Both the position numbers and the translations under genes were made by a program. The notes beneath the pieces are model-generated. The model saw only the letters and a program-made list of their open reading frames with translations, searched no databases and had not been told where the DNA came from. Of a stretch of DNA of 64,000 nt, positions 34,781 to 44,353 are shown one piece after another. This stretch comes from Salinicola corii (GTDB taxonomy: Bacteria; Pseudomonadota; Gammaproteobacteria; Pseudomonadales; Halomonadaceae), in assembly GCF_008298015.1 (NCBI RefSeq), contig NZ_VTPX01000008.1, forward strand, positions 155,406-219,405, read 5' to 3'. Each line of letters begins with the position of its first letter. Within the stretch, counting starts at the first letter, position 1.

Positions 34781-36358
34781 TTAGAAGCGGTCGACGGCTG
34801 CCGCTTGCCAGTGCTCGCGCCATGGCGGGGGAATCTCCTCACCCAGCAGTTGGCCCTCGTCGAGCCTCGGCAGCTCGAAATCGCCGTAGCCCCGAGCCGG
34901 CGCGTAGCCGCTGCGGTGGCGAATATGGTCCGGGGTCAGCTCGTCGAAATGCGAGAGCCCCATGGCACCGGTGATCGCGGCAAAGCCATCCAGGGTGGCG
35001 CGGTGGTAGCGCGCCACCCGCTCCGCCTTCTCCGGCACGTCGATCGCGCGCGCTCGCTTGGGGTCCTGGGTCGCCACCCCGGTGGGGCACTTGTTGGTGT
35101 GGCAACGTCGGGCCTGGATACAGCCGACCGCGAACATGAACGGGCGCGCGGCGTTGCACATATCGGCGCCGAGCGCGGCCTTGACCACCATGTCGTAGCC
35201 CAGGGCGACCTTGCCGCTGGCGACGAGGCGGATCTTGTCACGCAGCCCGGCGCCGCGCAGGGCGTTGTCGACGAAGGGCAGCGCCTCGTCGATGAATACG
35301 CCGAGGCTGTCCGAAAACTCCTGCGGCGCCGCCCCGGTGCCGCCCTCGGCACCGTCGATGACGATGAAGTCGACCAGCGTGCCGGTCTCGATCATTCCCT
35401 TGCAGAGACTCAGGAATTCGCTGTGCTTGCCCAGGCAGAGCTTGATTCCGACAGGCTTGCCGTCGCTCAGTTCACGCAGGTGTGCGACGAACGCCATCAG
35501 CTCGCGCGGGTTGGAGAACTCCGGGTGCGACGAGGGGGAGGCGCAGTCCTGGCCGGCCTCGATCTGGCGCGTGCTGGCGATCTCCCGATTGACCTTGGCG
35601 CCCGGCAGCAGCCCGCCATGGGAGGGCTTGGCGCCCTGGGAGATCTTGATCTCGACCATCTTGACCTGCTCGCTTCGCGCCTTCTCCCGAAACGTCTCGG
35701 CATCGAAGCGGCCATTCTTCTGGCGGCAGCCGAAGTAGGCCGTGCCCAGCTCCCAGATCAGATCGCCGCCATGTTTTTCATGGTAGGGGCTGATCGCCCC
35801 TTCGCCGGTATCGTGGGCGAACCCGCCCTGCTTCGCGCCCAGGTTCATCGCCTCGACGGCGTTGCCGGAAAGCGAGCCGAAACTCATCGCCGAGATGTTC
35901 AGCCGCGATGAGCGATAGGGCCGGGTGCACTGGGGCCCGCCGATGGTGATCCAGCGCGCCTCCTCCGGTACCTTGCCGGGCTGGATCGAGTGGTAGGAGA
36001 CGTTGTAGCCGGGCGCATCGACATCGCGGATGGTGCCAAAGGGCGACGTATCTCCGCTGCCGTCGGCACGCGCATTGATCAGGTTGCGCTGCTCGCGGGA
36101 GAACGGGCGGCCGCTGGTCTCGGATTCGAAGAAATACTGGCGCAGCTCCGGGCGCACGAATTCGAGCAGATAGCGAAGATGCCCGATCAGCGGATAGTTA
36201 TAGAGCACGTTGTGGGGCGAGCGCAGATCCCGCCAGCCGACGAGTGCCAACGGTATCCACAGGAGCAGCGACCAGAGCAGAGGCGGCCAGAAAATGCCGA
36301 TGACGAGGGTGGCCGCGATCAACGCAGCGGTCAGAAAATAAAAACATTGGCGATACAT
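34781..36358 (-). CDS. Membrane-anchored FMN-binding glutamate-synthase-like protein
   Basis: A 525-residue protein. Two hydrophobic N-terminal segments (about 5-45) are followed by a GltB-type FMN/Fe-S domain: LNISAMSFGSLSGNAVEAMN, GGFAHDTGEGAISPYH, QGAKPSHGGLLPGAKV, IDGAEGGTGAAPQEFSD and GCIQARRCHTNKCPTGVATQ, where three cysteines are spaced as C-x5-C-x4-C as in the 3Fe-4S site of GltB. It lacks the glutaminase domain. Such stand-alone proteins are common and their reaction is unproven. No partner subunit is adjacent. Confidence 0.85.
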   Translation of the reverse strand: MYRQCFYFLTAALIAATLVIGIFWPPLLWSLLLWIPLALVGWRDLRSPHNVLYNYPLIGHLRYLLEFVRPELRQYFFESETSGRPFSREQRNLINARADGSGDTSPFGTIRDVDAPGYNVSYHSIQPGKVPEEARWITIGGPQCTRPYRSSRLNISAMSFGSLSGNAVEAMNLGAKQGGFAHDTGEGAISPYHEKHGGDLIWELGTAYFGCRQKNGRFDAETFREKARSEQVKMVEIKISQGAKPSHGGLLPGAKVNREIASTRQIEAGQDCASPSSHPEFSNPRELMAFVAHLRELSDGKPVGIKLCLGKHSEFLSLCKGMIETGTLVDFIVIDGAEGGTGAAPQEFSDSLGVFIDEALPFVDNALRGAGLRDKIRLVASGKVALGYDMVVKAALGADMCNAARPFMFAVGCIQARRCHTNKCPTGVATQDPKRARAIDVPEKAERVARYHRATLDGFAAITGAMGLSHFDELTPDHIRHRSGYAPARGYGDFELPRLDEGQLLGEEIPPPWREHWQAAAVDRF

Positions 36359-36637
36359 GATGGGCTGTCCGACGATGAGGGTGACCTTTCAAGTGTTGGT
36401 CGCACCTGACAAATGTTCAAATCCTACGAGCATTGCGGCATTACGTTGTAAAAAAACAACGAATCTGACGAACGAGGTCCGATATCGCGCTTAGCAGCGC
36501 GATTCTTTTACGAAAATCAACACTTTTCGGAGCCTGAAACAGAGCTGAGCAATGGAGCAACAAAACCAACGTCGTATTTTTAGACACATCACTTCGTGCA
36601 ACGGTGGGACCGCAACGACCACTTTCGGGAGAGCCTC
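36359..36637. promoter_or_regulatory. Divergent interval before gntP with CGTTGT/ACAACG inverted repeat
   Basis: 279 bases between the GltB-like gene and the gluconate permease gene. An inverted repeat with arms CGTTGT (36444-36449) and ACAACG (36456-36461) flanks a run of A. It may be an operator. I see no gene. GGGAGAG precedes the permease ATG. Confidence 0.35.
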
Positions 36638-38017
36638 ATGGACGACTGGACGCAGACTCTGACGGCAGGGCCGCTGCTCGGCATCGCCGCCGCAGCGATC
36701 GCGCTGCTACTGGTATTGATCATCCGCTTTCATCTACACGCCTTTCCGACGCTGGTGCTGGTCAGCCTGCTGACCGCCTTCGCCACCGGTATTCCGGCCG
36801 GCGCCATCGTCGATACCATGACCGACAGCTTCGCCGGCACGCTGGGCTCGGTGGCGCTGCTGGTCGGCTTCGGCGCCATGCTCGGCAAGCTGGTGGAGCA
36901 CTCCGGCGGCGCCCAGGTGCTGGCCGAGCGGATGGTGTCGCTGTTCGGCGAGGCCCGCGCACCGTTCGCGCTGGGTATCGCCTCGCTGATCATGGGTTTC
37001 CCGATCTTCTTCGATGCCGGGCTGATCGTGATGCTGCCGATCATCTTCGCGGTGGCGAAACGCCTCGGCGGTCCGGTGCTGCTCTACGCCCTGCCGGCGG
37101 CGGTGGCGTTTTCGGTAATGCACGTATTCGTGCCGCCACATCCCGGCCCGGTCACCGCCACTGAGCTCTACGGCGCCAATCTCGGCCTGGTGCTGCTGGT
37201 GGGGATCCTCATCGCCTTCCCGATGTGGTATCTCTCGGGTTACCTGTGGGGGCGCTTCGCCGCCAGCCGCTTCGACTTCAAGCTGGAAGTCAGCCTGTTC
37301 GGCGGCCGTGACGACGACAAGATCGAGAATCCGCCCAGCGTCGGCACGGTCATCGCGCTGCTGCTGCTGCCGCTGGCGCTGATCTTCCTCAATACCGGGC
37401 TCGATTTCGCCCGCGCCGCCGGCGTGGCCGACAGCGAAGCCACTTGGTTCCAGTTCCTCTCCTCGCTGGGCGAGACGCCGATCGCGCTGCTGATCTCGGT
37501 GCTGGTGGCGATCTACGTGCTGGGCAGCCGCCGCGGCGAAGGCGGCAGCGCACTGGAGAAGATCGTCGACTCCTCGCTGGGGCCGATCTGCTCGGTGATC
37601 CTGATCACCGGCGCCGGGGGCATGTTCGGCGGGGTGCTGCAGGCTTCCGGCATCGGCGACGCGCTCTCCGACTCGATGAGCGATCTGGGCATGCCGGTGA
37701 TCGTCGCCGCCTACCTGGTCGCGGTGGTGATGCGCCTGGCCCAGGGCTCCGCCACGGTGGCGCTGGTCACCGCCGCCGGCCTGATGGCGCCCGCCGTCGC
37801 CAGCGGCGATTTCTCCGCCATGCAGGTGGTCGCGATCACCCTCGCCACCGCCGCCGGCTCGGTGTTCGCCGGCCACGTCAACGACTCCGGGTTCTGGCTG
37901 GTGGGGCGCCTGCTGGGCATGGACGTCAAGACCACGTTGATGACCTGGACCGTGCAGCAGGCGCTGGAGTCGGTGGTCGGCTTCGCGCTCGCCTGCATCG
38001 TCTACCTGATTTTCTGA
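36638..38017 (+). CDS. GntP-family gluconate:H+ symporter
   Basis: A 459-residue polytopic permease with about 12 hydrophobic stretches. GntP-family marks include LVEHSGGAQVLAERMV, GFPIFFDAGLIVMLPIIFA, HVFVPPHPGPVTATELYGANLG, ITGAGGMFGGVLQASGIGDAL, RLAQGSATVALVTAAGLM and AGHVNDSGFWLVGRLLGM. It imports gluconate or a related sugar acid. It is followed 25 bp later by an SDR, an arrangement seen in gluconate/idonate catabolism. The start is MDDWTQ with GGGAGAG; the upstream frame has no support. Confidence 0.9.
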   Translation: MDDWTQTLTAGPLLGIAAAAIALLLVLIIRFHLHAFPTLVLVSLLTAFATGIPAGAIVDTMTDSFAGTLGSVALLVGFGAMLGKLVEHSGGAQVLAERMVSLFGEARAPFALGIASLIMGFPIFFDAGLIVMLPIIFAVAKRLGGPVLLYALPAAVAFSVMHVFVPPHPGPVTATELYGANLGLVLLVGILIAFPMWYLSGYLWGRFAASRFDFKLEVSLFGGRDDDKIENPPSVGTVIALLLLPLALIFLNTGLDFARAAGVADSEATWFQFLSSLGETPIALLISVLVAIYVLGSRRGEGGSALEKIVDSSLGPICSVILITGAGGMFGGVLQASGIGDALSDSMSDLGMPVIVAAYLVAVVMRLAQGSATVALVTAAGLMAPAVASGDFSAMQVVAITLATAAGSVFAGHVNDSGFWLVGRLLGMDVKTTLMTWTVQQALESVVGFALACIVYLIF

Positions 38018-38042
38018 ATTCCCGACGCTTTCAGGGAGAACC

Positions 38043-38810
38043 ATGAAAAACCTTTTCGACATTCAAGACCGGCTGGCGCTGGTCACCGGCTCCACCCGCG
38101 GACTGGGCCATGCGCTGGCCCGCGGTCTGGCCCAGCAGGGCGCCCATATGATCGTTCACGGTCGCCGCCAGGAGGCGGCCGAGGAAGCCGCGCGGACCCT
38201 GGCTGCTGAAACCGGGGCAAAGGTCGACGCCGTGGCCTTCGATGTCACCGACGCCGGTGCCGTGAAAGCGGCCATCGACCCGCTGATCGAACGTCTCGGC
38301 GTGCCGGACATCCTGGTCAACAACGCCGGCCTGCAGAAACGCGGCCCGTTCAACGACTTCGACCCCGCCGACTGGGATGCCGTCGTCGCCACCAACCTCT
38401 CCAGCGCCTTCTATGTCTCGAAGGCGGTGAGTCCGGCGATGTCGGAACGCGGCAGCGGCAAGATCGTCAACATCGGCTCGGTGCAGTCGAAGCTGGCCCG
38501 CGAGACCATCGTCCCCTACGCCGCCTCCAAGGGCGGCGTGGCGCTGCTGACCCAGGGCATGGCGGCGGACCTGGCGCGCTACGGCATCCAGGTTAACTGC
38601 CTCTCGCCCGGCTACTTCCAGACCGACATGAACCAGGCGCTGTGGCAGGACGCCGATTTCAACGCCTGGATCGAGAAGCGCACGCCGGCGCAGCGCTGGG
38701 GCCAGGTCGAGGAGCTGGTGGGCACGCTGGTCTACCTCTGCTCCGGGGCGTCCGACTTCGTCTCCGGGCAGAACGTGTTCGTCGATGGCGGCATGACCTC
38801 GGTGGTGTAA
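38043..38810 (+). CDS. SDR dehydrogenase, gluconate 5-dehydrogenase-like
   Basis: A 255-residue classical SDR. The cofactor motif is TGSTRGLG, with NNAGLQKR, IGSVQSKLARETIVPYAASKGGV (Tyr-Lys pair) and PGYFQTDMNQALW. The pattern matches IdnO/gluconate 5-dehydrogenase and related sugar-acid dehydrogenases. It shares an operon with the GntP permease, which supports a role in sugar-acid use. AGGGAGAACC precedes ATG. No gluconate kinase is present in the window. Confidence 0.87.
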   Translation: MKNLFDIQDRLALVTGSTRGLGHALARGLAQQGAHMIVHGRRQEAAEEAARTLAAETGAKVDAVAFDVTDAGAVKAAIDPLIERLGVPDILVNNAGLQKRGPFNDFDPADWDAVVATNLSSAFYVSKAVSPAMSERGSGKIVNIGSVQSKLARETIVPYAASKGGVALLTQGMAADLARYGIQVNCLSPGYFQTDMNQALWQDADFNAWIEKRTPAQRWGQVEELVGTLVYLCSGASDFVSGQNVFVDGGMTSVV

Positions 38811-38914
38811 ACCGGCCGGCGATTCGGCCCGGCCCGCGATAGGTTTCCTCTATCGACCCGGTCGTCAGGCTTCATTGTTGGTCGGCTAATCGTTTCCTAG
38901 ACTTTGGTCTATTC

Positions 38915-38938
38915 GAGCGAGCCCTTTCGGGCTCGCTC
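38915..38938 (+). terminator. Hairpin terminator after the gluconate operon
   Basis: Perfect 10-bp arms GAGCGAGCCC (38915-38924) and GGGCTCGCTC (38929-38938) around TTTC, about 100 bp after the SDR stop codon. A weak T stretch (TGCGTTT) follows. Confidence 0.7.
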
Positions 38939-38995
38939 TGCGTTTGGCCGGCCATCACCGCGGCCGAATGTCGGCATAAAAAAGGAGTTCACGAT

Positions 38996-40129
38996 ATGAC
39001 ATCGCTATTCGAACCGTTCGATCTTGCCGGTACGCGCCTTAACAACCGTATCGTTATGGCCCCGATGACCCGCGCCCGCGCCAAGGGCGACATCCCCGAC
39101 GAGATGGGCGCGCTCTACTACCGCCAGCGCGCCAGCGCCGGGCTGATCATCTCCGAAGGCAGCCCGATCTCCCGCGAGGGCCAAGGCTACCTGTTCAACC
39201 CGGGCATCTACGGTCCCGACCAGATCGCCGGCTGGAAGAAAGCGACCCAGGCCGTGCACGAACGCGGCGGCGTGATCTTCTGTCAGACCTGGCACGTCGG
39301 TCGCGTGTCGCATACCTCGATCCAGTTGAATGGCGCCGCGCCGGTCAGCAGCAGCGCCAAGCAGGGCGGCATGGCGTTCGGCTACAACGAAGACGGTCAG
39401 CCCGACATGCTGGCGGCGACGACGCCGCGCGCGGCCACCACCGAAGAGTGCCGCCGGCTCGTCAATGACTTCGCCCAGGCGGCACTGAATGCACGTAATG
39501 CCGGCTTCGACGGCGTCGAACTGCACGGTGCTAACGGCTATCTGCTCGAGCAGTTCATCAACGCCGGCCTCAACGACCGCACCGATGACTACGGCGGTTC
39601 GCGCGAGAACCGTTGTCGGCTGCTGCTCGAGGCGATCGACGCCTCGATCGCGCTGATCGGCGCAAATCGTGTCGGCGTGCGCCTGACGCCTTACGGCACC
39701 CTGTTCGATATGCCGAGTTACGACGATATCGAGGGGACCTATCTCTATCTTGCCGCCGAGCTGAGCAAACGCGATCTGGCCTACGTCCACCTGATGGACC
39801 AGGGCGCCCAGGGGCAGGAGGGCCTACCGCGAGAGTTCCTGCGTCAGTTCCGCGACGCCTACCGCGGCACGCTGCTGTTTGCCGGCAATCTCGACAAGGC
39901 GGAAGCGCAGAAGCTGGTCGATGGTGGTGTCATCGATCTGCCGGTATTCGGTCGCTACTTCACCTCCAACCCGGACCTGGTCGAGCGTCTGCAGAACGAC
40001 TGGCCGCTGGCCCAGTTCGACCCGGATACCTTCTACGGCGGCGACGCTCGAGGCTATGTCGACTTTCCCACCTACGAGGAAGAGCAGGCACGCCTGGCAC
40101 GCGAAAAGATGATCGAGGAAAAATCCTGA
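38996..40129 (+). CDS. nemA: Old yellow enzyme-family alkene reductase
   Basis: A 377-residue FMN-dependent ene-reductase: LFEPFDLAGTRLNNRIVMAPMTRARA, QTWHVGRVSHTSIQLNG (His/His pair is here H-V-G-R), FDGVELHGANGYLLEQFINAGLNDRTDDYGGSRENRCR, and FAGNLDKAEAQKLVDGGVIDLPVFGRYFTSNPDLVERL. NemA-type enzymes reduce N-ethylmaleimide, nitro esters and electrophilic alkenes. It stands alone between two terminators, so it is likely monocistronic. Confidence 0.9.
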   Translation: MTSLFEPFDLAGTRLNNRIVMAPMTRARAKGDIPDEMGALYYRQRASAGLIISEGSPISREGQGYLFNPGIYGPDQIAGWKKATQAVHERGGVIFCQTWHVGRVSHTSIQLNGAAPVSSSAKQGGMAFGYNEDGQPDMLAATTPRAATTEECRRLVNDFAQAALNARNAGFDGVELHGANGYLLEQFINAGLNDRTDDYGGSRENRCRLLLEAIDASIALIGANRVGVRLTPYGTLFDMPSYDDIEGTYLYLAAELSKRDLAYVHLMDQGAQGQEGLPREFLRQFRDAYRGTLLFAGNLDKAEAQKLVDGGVIDLPVFGRYFTSNPDLVERLQNDWPLAQFDPDTFYGGDARGYVDFPTYEEEQARLAREKMIEEKS

Positions 40130-40189
40130 TCTCCCGACTCGACCACAACCCCAGCGCCTCGCCGGCGATTTCCTGCCGCTGAGATGAAG

Positions 40190-40216
40190 AACGCCCCGTC
40201 ATCGCGGGGCGTTTTT
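40190..40216 (+). terminator. Rho-independent terminator after nemA
   Basis: Arms AACGCCCCG (40190-40198) and CGGGGCGTT (40205-40213) are followed by further T residues, 60 bp after the nemA stop codon. This is a standard intrinsic terminator for the plus strand. Confidence 0.88.
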
Positions 40217-40235
40217 CATTACAAGGCCGCCGGCA

Positions 40236-40652
40236 TCAGCCATCGCTGGGAATTCGCGCCACCACCTTGATCTCGAAATCGAATCCGGCCAGCCAGGTCA
40301 CGCCCACGGCGGTCCAGTTGGGATAGGGCGGTGCCGGGAAGTGGCGCGACTTGGCCGCCAGCACCGTCTCGAACTGATGCTCCGGATCGGTATGGAAGGT
40401 CGTGACGTCGACGAGATCCTCCAGCCCGCAGCCGGCGGCGGCCAACACCGCCTTCAGATTCTCGAACGCTAGCGCGACCTGGCGTTCGAAATCGGGTTCC
40501 GGCGAGCCGTCCTCCAGACTCCCGACCTGGCCGGAGACGAACAGCAGGTCGCCGGAGCGAATCGCGGCCGAGTAGCCGTGCTTCTCATAGAGTGCGCTAC
40601 GGTTGGCCGGAAAGACCGGCTGCGGCGACTGGGTAGGCTGAGCTTGCAACAT
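40236..40652 (-). CDS. RidA-family protein
   Basis: A 138-residue RidA/YjgF-like protein: LLFVSGQVGSLEDGS, ALAFENLKAVLAAAGCGLEDLVDVTTFHTD and the closing PNWTAVGVTWLAGFDFEIKVVARIP. Canonical RidA deaminases carry an arginine near position 105; here the equivalent region reads PNWTAVGVTWLAG with no such Arg, so it probably belongs to a Rid subfamily of other function. AAGGAG precedes ATG. It diverges from a TetR gene across three operators. Confidence 0.87.
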   Translation of the reverse strand: MLQAQPTQSPQPVFPANRSALYEKHGYSAAIRSGDLLFVSGQVGSLEDGSPEPDFERQVALAFENLKAVLAAAGCGLEDLVDVTTFHTDPEHQFETVLAAKSRHFPAPPYPNWTAVGVTWLAGFDFEIKVVARIPSDG

Positions 40653-40698
40653 GGTTTGACTCCTTGGGGAGAGTGCGACGCACGAGGGCGCCAGGGAA

Positions 40699-40765
40699 TT
40701 GACATACGGAGCGTATATTAATTGCACATACGCCGTGTATGTCAAATTAATATACGCCGCGTATG
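40699..40765. promoter_or_regulatory. Divergent promoters with three evenly spaced TetR-type operators
   Basis: Three related palindromes ATACGGAGCGTAT (40704-40716), ATACGCCGTGTAT (40728-40740) and ATACGCCGCGTAT (40752-40764) are exactly 24 bp apart. For the RidA direction a -35 TTGACA (complement of 40740-40745) and -10 ATTAAT (complement of 40717-40722) are 17 bp apart, with the middle operator filling the spacer. In the TetR direction TTGCAC (40722-40727) and ATTAAT (40746-40751) flank the same operator. The outer sites cover the two expected start points. Confidence 0.75.
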
Positions 40766-40829
40766 CCATTTATTTTTGCCCTGCGATACTCTCTGGGCCG
40801 TAAAGTCCGCTTTGAAGACAGGAGACACC

Positions 40830-41438
40830 ATGGCCCGACGCAGTCGCGCCGAGATGCTGGAAGAGACCCGCGCCAAGTTGATCGATGCCGCACGAGCGGC
40901 CTTTGCCGAGAAGGGCTACGCCGGCGCCTCGATGGATGAGCTCACGGCCCGCGCCGGCCTGACCCGTGGCGCGCTCTACCATCACTTCGGCGACAAGCGG
41001 GGTCTGCTCGCTGCCGTGGTCGACCGGCTCGACAACGAGATGGCCGCTCGCGCCCACGAGATCGGGCAGCGCCATACCAACGCCTGGGAGGGATTGCTGG
41101 CGGAGGGCGGTGCCTACATCGAGCTGGCGCGCGATCCGGAGATCCAGCGCATCGTGCTGCTGGATGGCCCGGCGGTGCTGGGAGATCCCTCCCAGTGGCC
41201 GAGCCAGAACCGCTGCCTGCTGGCGACGATGACGACGCTGGAGGCGCTGGTCGCGGAAGGGATCGTCAAGCCGGTGGACGTGGAAGCCGCAGCGCGGCTG
41301 GTCAATGGCGCAGCACTCAACGCCGCGCTCTGGGTTGCCGCCAGCGATGATGCCGACGTGCTGGCCAGAGCCACCGACGCGTTCCGCCAACTGGCCTCGG
41401 GGCTATTGGCGCTCGACCCTTCCACCAGCCCGAGCTGA
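40830..41438 (+). CDS. TetR-family repressor
   Basis: A 202-residue regulator. An N-terminal helix-turn-helix (TRAKLIDAARAAFAEKGYAGASMDELTARAGLTRGALYHHFGDKRGLLAAVV) is followed by a helical ligand domain with a TetR_C-type segment (IELARDPEIQRIVLLDGPAVLG). ACAGGAGACACC precedes the ATG. It is divergent from the RidA-family gene and most likely represses both promoters through the three ATACG-N3-CGTAT sites. Confidence 0.9.
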   Translation: MARRSRAEMLEETRAKLIDAARAAFAEKGYAGASMDELTARAGLTRGALYHHFGDKRGLLAAVVDRLDNEMAARAHEIGQRHTNAWEGLLAEGGAYIELARDPEIQRIVLLDGPAVLGDPSQWPSQNRCLLATMTTLEALVAEGIVKPVDVEAAARLVNGAALNAALWVAASDDADVLARATDAFRQLASGLLALDPSTSPS

Positions 41439-41502
41439 CCGGAGATCACCGTCGCCCACCGGCGAGAGGGCCAGGCGACGGCATCATCGCGGTTGTCGTC
41501 GT

Positions 41503-43251
41503 CTACTTCTTGCGCCGCCACGGCCAGTTGGTCTTGGCCAGGTCGACCACCTCGTCACCGCGACCGCTCATCACCGCGCGCACGGTATAGAGACTGAAGC
41601 CCTTGGCCTGCTCGGCCTGGATGCGCGGCGGAATCGACAGCTCCTGCTTGGCGGTGCGCACGTCGACCAGCGCCGGGCCGTCATGCGCCAACGCCAGACG
41701 CAGGGCATCGTCGATGGCATCCGAGGACTCGACGCGCACGCTGAACATGCCCAGCGACTCGGCGACCTTGGCAAAATCCGCCGCCGGCAGGTTGGTGACT
41801 TCATCGACGAAGCCCGCCGCCTTCATCTCCATCGCCACGAAGCCCAGCGTCTCGTTGTTGTAGACCACGATCTTCACCGGTAGCTGGTGCTCGACCAGCG
41901 TGATCAGATCGCCCATCAGCATGCTGACGCCGCCATCGCCGGCCAGCGCCACCACCTGGCGTTGCGGGAACGCCGCCTGCCACCCCATCGCCTGGGGGAC
42001 CGCCGTGGCCATCGAGCCGTGCATGAACGAACCGGTCAGCCGCCGCTGGCCATTCATGGCCAGATAACGTGCCGCCCACACCGTCGGCGTGCCCACGTCG
42101 CAGGTGAATACGGTGTCGTTGTCCGCCAGCTCGCTGATCCGCGCGGTCAGGTATTGCGGATGCAACGGCTCGCCGCTGTCTCGCGGCGCGGCGAGATCGT
42201 CGAGCCCCTGGCGCGCCTTGCGGTAATCCTTCTGGGCGTCGTCGAGAAAGCGGCGATCGCTCTTCTCGGCCAGGCGCGGCAGCAGCGCCTCGAGGGTAGC
42301 GCCGATATCGCCCACCAGTCCCTTCAGCAACGGGCTGCGCCGGCCCAGATGCGGGCCACGCTCGTCGATCTGGACGATCCTGCCGTGCTCGGGGAAGAAG
42401 TCGCGATAGGGAAAGTTGGTTCCCAGCATCAGCAGGAAGTCGCAATCCTTGAGCGCGTGATAGCCGGAGCTGAAACCGATCAGCCCGGTCATGCCGACAT
42501 CATAGGGATTGTCGTACTCCAGCGACTGCTTGCCGCGCAGCGCATGGATCACCGGTGCCTTCAGCCGCTCGGCCAGGGCGACGACCTGATCGTGATAACC
42601 GTCGCAGCCGTAGCCGCCAAGGATCGCCACGCGCTGCTCGCCGTTGATCAGCTCGGCCAGTTCGTCGAGCGCCGGCTCCGGCGGCACCGGTACGGCACGC
42701 ACGGGCTCGGACCAGTTCGAGGCCTTGACCGGTGCCGGCTGCAGCGCGATATCCCCCGGTATCACGACCACCGCCACGCTGCGCTGGGTGATCGCCACGT
42801 TCATGGCGGTTTCCAGCACCCGCGGCATCTGCGCCGGCGACGACACCAGCTCGCAGTAGTCGCTGCACTCGCGGAACAGGTTCTCGGGGTGGGTCTCCTG
42901 GAAGTAGCCCAGGCCAATCTCGCTGGAAGGGATCTGCGCGGCGATCGCCAGCATCGGCACGTTGGCGCGCTGGGCCTCGTACAGGCCGTTGATCAGGTGG
43001 AGGTTGCCCGGACCGCAGGAGCCGGCGCAGACGGATAACCGCTTGGTGGCATCGGCTTCGGCGCTGGCGGCGAGTGCCGCCACCTCCTCGTGACGCACGC
43101 CGCGCCAGCGAATCCGCTCCTGGCGACGCAGGCTTTCGGTCAGACCGTTGAGCGAGTCGCCCGGCAGGCCCCAGATGTTACGCACGCCGGCGCGGTCCAG
43201 CGTCTCGATGATGAGATCCGCGATGGTAAATTCGGCCACAGTTGTCTCCAT
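41503..43251 (-). CDS. poxB: Pyruvate dehydrogenase (quinone)/pyruvate oxidase
   Basis: A 582-residue ThDP enzyme: [16 protein letters not shown] with the catalytic Glu region [40 protein letters not shown], a central FAD-binding domain, and the ThDP motif [15 protein letters not shown] ending NNETLGF. It oxidises pyruvate to acetate and CO2, feeding quinone. The C-terminal membrane-binding peptide of E. coli PoxB is replaced by a short basic tail (WPWRRKK). I used the second ATG (METTVAEF); neither start has a good ribosome-binding site. Confidence 0.88.
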   Translation of the reverse strand: METTVAEFTIADLIIETLDRAGVRNIWGLPGDSLNGLTESLRRQERIRWRGVRHEEVAALAASAEADATKRLSVCAGSCGPGNLHLINGLYEAQRANVPMLAIAAQIPSSEIGLGYFQETHPENLFRECSDYCELVSSPAQMPRVLETAMNVAITQRSVAVVVIPGDIALQPAPVKASNWSEPVRAVPVPPEPALDELAELINGEQRVAILGGYGCDGYHDQVVALAERLKAPVIHALRGKQSLEYDNPYDVGMTGLIGFSSGYHALKDCDFLLMLGTNFPYRDFFPEHGRIVQIDERGPHLGRRSPLLKGLVGDIGATLEALLPRLAEKSDRRFLDDAQKDYRKARQGLDDLAAPRDSGEPLHPQYLTARISELADNDTVFTCDVGTPTVWAARYLAMNGQRRLTGSFMHGSMATAVPQAMGWQAAFPQRQVVALAGDGGVSMLMGDLITLVEHQLPVKIVVYNNETLGFVAMEMKAAGFVDEVTNLPAADFAKVAESLGMFSVRVESSDAIDDALRLALAHDGPALVDVRTAKQELSIPPRIQAEQAKGFSLYTVRAVMSGRGDEVVDLAKTNWPWRRKK

Positions 43252-43418
43252 GACATGGACGGTGGACCACGGCTTGGGCATCACCGCCCTGGCCCGATGG
43301 CTTTGGGCTTTAGTCTAGTCGACGTGATCAGCCCTGCAGCCGAACGCGAGCTTGCGGGAACGACGGTGAGAAGGGAGAAGGGAGAAGGGATGGAGAGAAT
43401 GAAGACGACGGGGACACC

Positions 43419-43449
43419 CGTGATGGCGGCCATGGCGGCCGCCATCACG
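43419..43449 (-). terminator. Long hairpin after rph
   Basis: Perfect 12-bp arms CGTGATGGCGGC (43419-43430) and GCCGCCATCACG (43438-43449) lie just beyond the rph stop codon and between two minus-strand genes. There is no T-run, so it may be a transcript end or an mRNA-stabilising hairpin. Confidence 0.55.
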
Positions 43450-43457
43450 GCAGCGAA

Positions 43458-44180
43458 TCAGCGGCGAATGCCCAGCGCTTCATGCTGCTTGGCAAACAGG
43501 GCCTGGCAGCCACTCTCGGCCAGGTCGAGCATGTTATTGAGCTCGGCGCGGGAGAACGCTTCGGCTTCCGCCGTGCCCTGCACCTCGATGAGCTTGCCGT
43601 CTTCGGTCATCACCACATTCATGTCGGTGTCGGCGGCGCTGTCTTCCGGGTAATCCAGATCGAGTACTGGCGTGCCCTTGTAGACACCCACCGAGATCGA
43701 GCTGACCAGCTGACGGAACGGGTCGGTCTTGATCATCTTCTTGCGCTGCATGTACTGCAGCGCCTCGATCAGCGCCACGCAGGCCCCGGTGATCGATGCC
43801 GTACGCGTGCCGCCATCGGCCTGCAGCACGTCGCAATCCACCGTGATGGTGAACTCGCCGAGCTTCTTCAGGTCCACCGCCGCGCGCAAGCTGCGGCCGA
43901 TCAGGCGCTGGATCTCCAGCGTACGCCCACCCTGCTTGCCTCGCGCCGCCTCACGGCCGCCGCGGGTGTGGGTCGCCCGCGGCAGCATGCCGTACTCGGC
44001 GGTCACCCAGCCCTGGTTCTTGCCGCGCAACCAGCGCGGCACACCGGCTTCGACGCTGGCGTTGCACAGCACCTGGGTATCCCCGAAGCTCACCAGCACC
44101 GAGCCTTCGGCGTGACGGGTAAAACCGCGGGTCAGCGTGACCTCGCGGGGCTGATCGGGTTGTCGTCCACTCGGGCGCAT
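43458..44180 (-). CDS. rph: RNase PH
   Basis: A 240-residue phosphorolytic exoribonuclease: [85 protein letters not shown] and [21 protein letters not shown]. It trims tRNA 3' ends. The start is MRPSGRQ as in the family, with AGAGG upstream. It diverges from yicC, the common gammaproteobacterial order. Confidence 0.95.
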   Translation of the reverse strand: MRPSGRQPDQPREVTLTRGFTRHAEGSVLVSFGDTQVLCNASVEAGVPRWLRGKNQGWVTAEYGMLPRATHTRGGREAARGKQGGRTLEIQRLIGRSLRAAVDLKKLGEFTITVDCDVLQADGGTRTASITGACVALIEALQYMQRKKMIKTDPFRQLVSSISVGVYKGTPVLDLDYPEDSAADTDMNVVMTEDGKLIEVQGTAEAEAFSRAELNNMLDLAESGCQALFAKQHEALGIRR

Positions 44181-44353
44181 GAAAGCCTCTCGATCCAAAA
44201 CATCAATGACAGAAGCGCCACGCCTTCGACGCTTCACAGCAGGCCGGCCATTCTACACGGCTCGGCTGTACATTCACCGCTGGCGAGCGGCGGCCTATGG
44301 CTTCACGGATGGGTTACACTCGATCGATCAGCTCGACGATTCAAGGAACTCCC

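Noticed and set aside
38156..38395. Minus-strand frame inside the gluconate-type SDR gene
   Set aside because: It is antisense to a well-defined SDR with all catalytic motifs.
43090..43653. Plus-strand 187-codon frame spanning the poxB-rph gap
   Set aside because: It overlaps both minus-strand genes, and its middle includes the GC hairpin after rph; no domain is recognisable.
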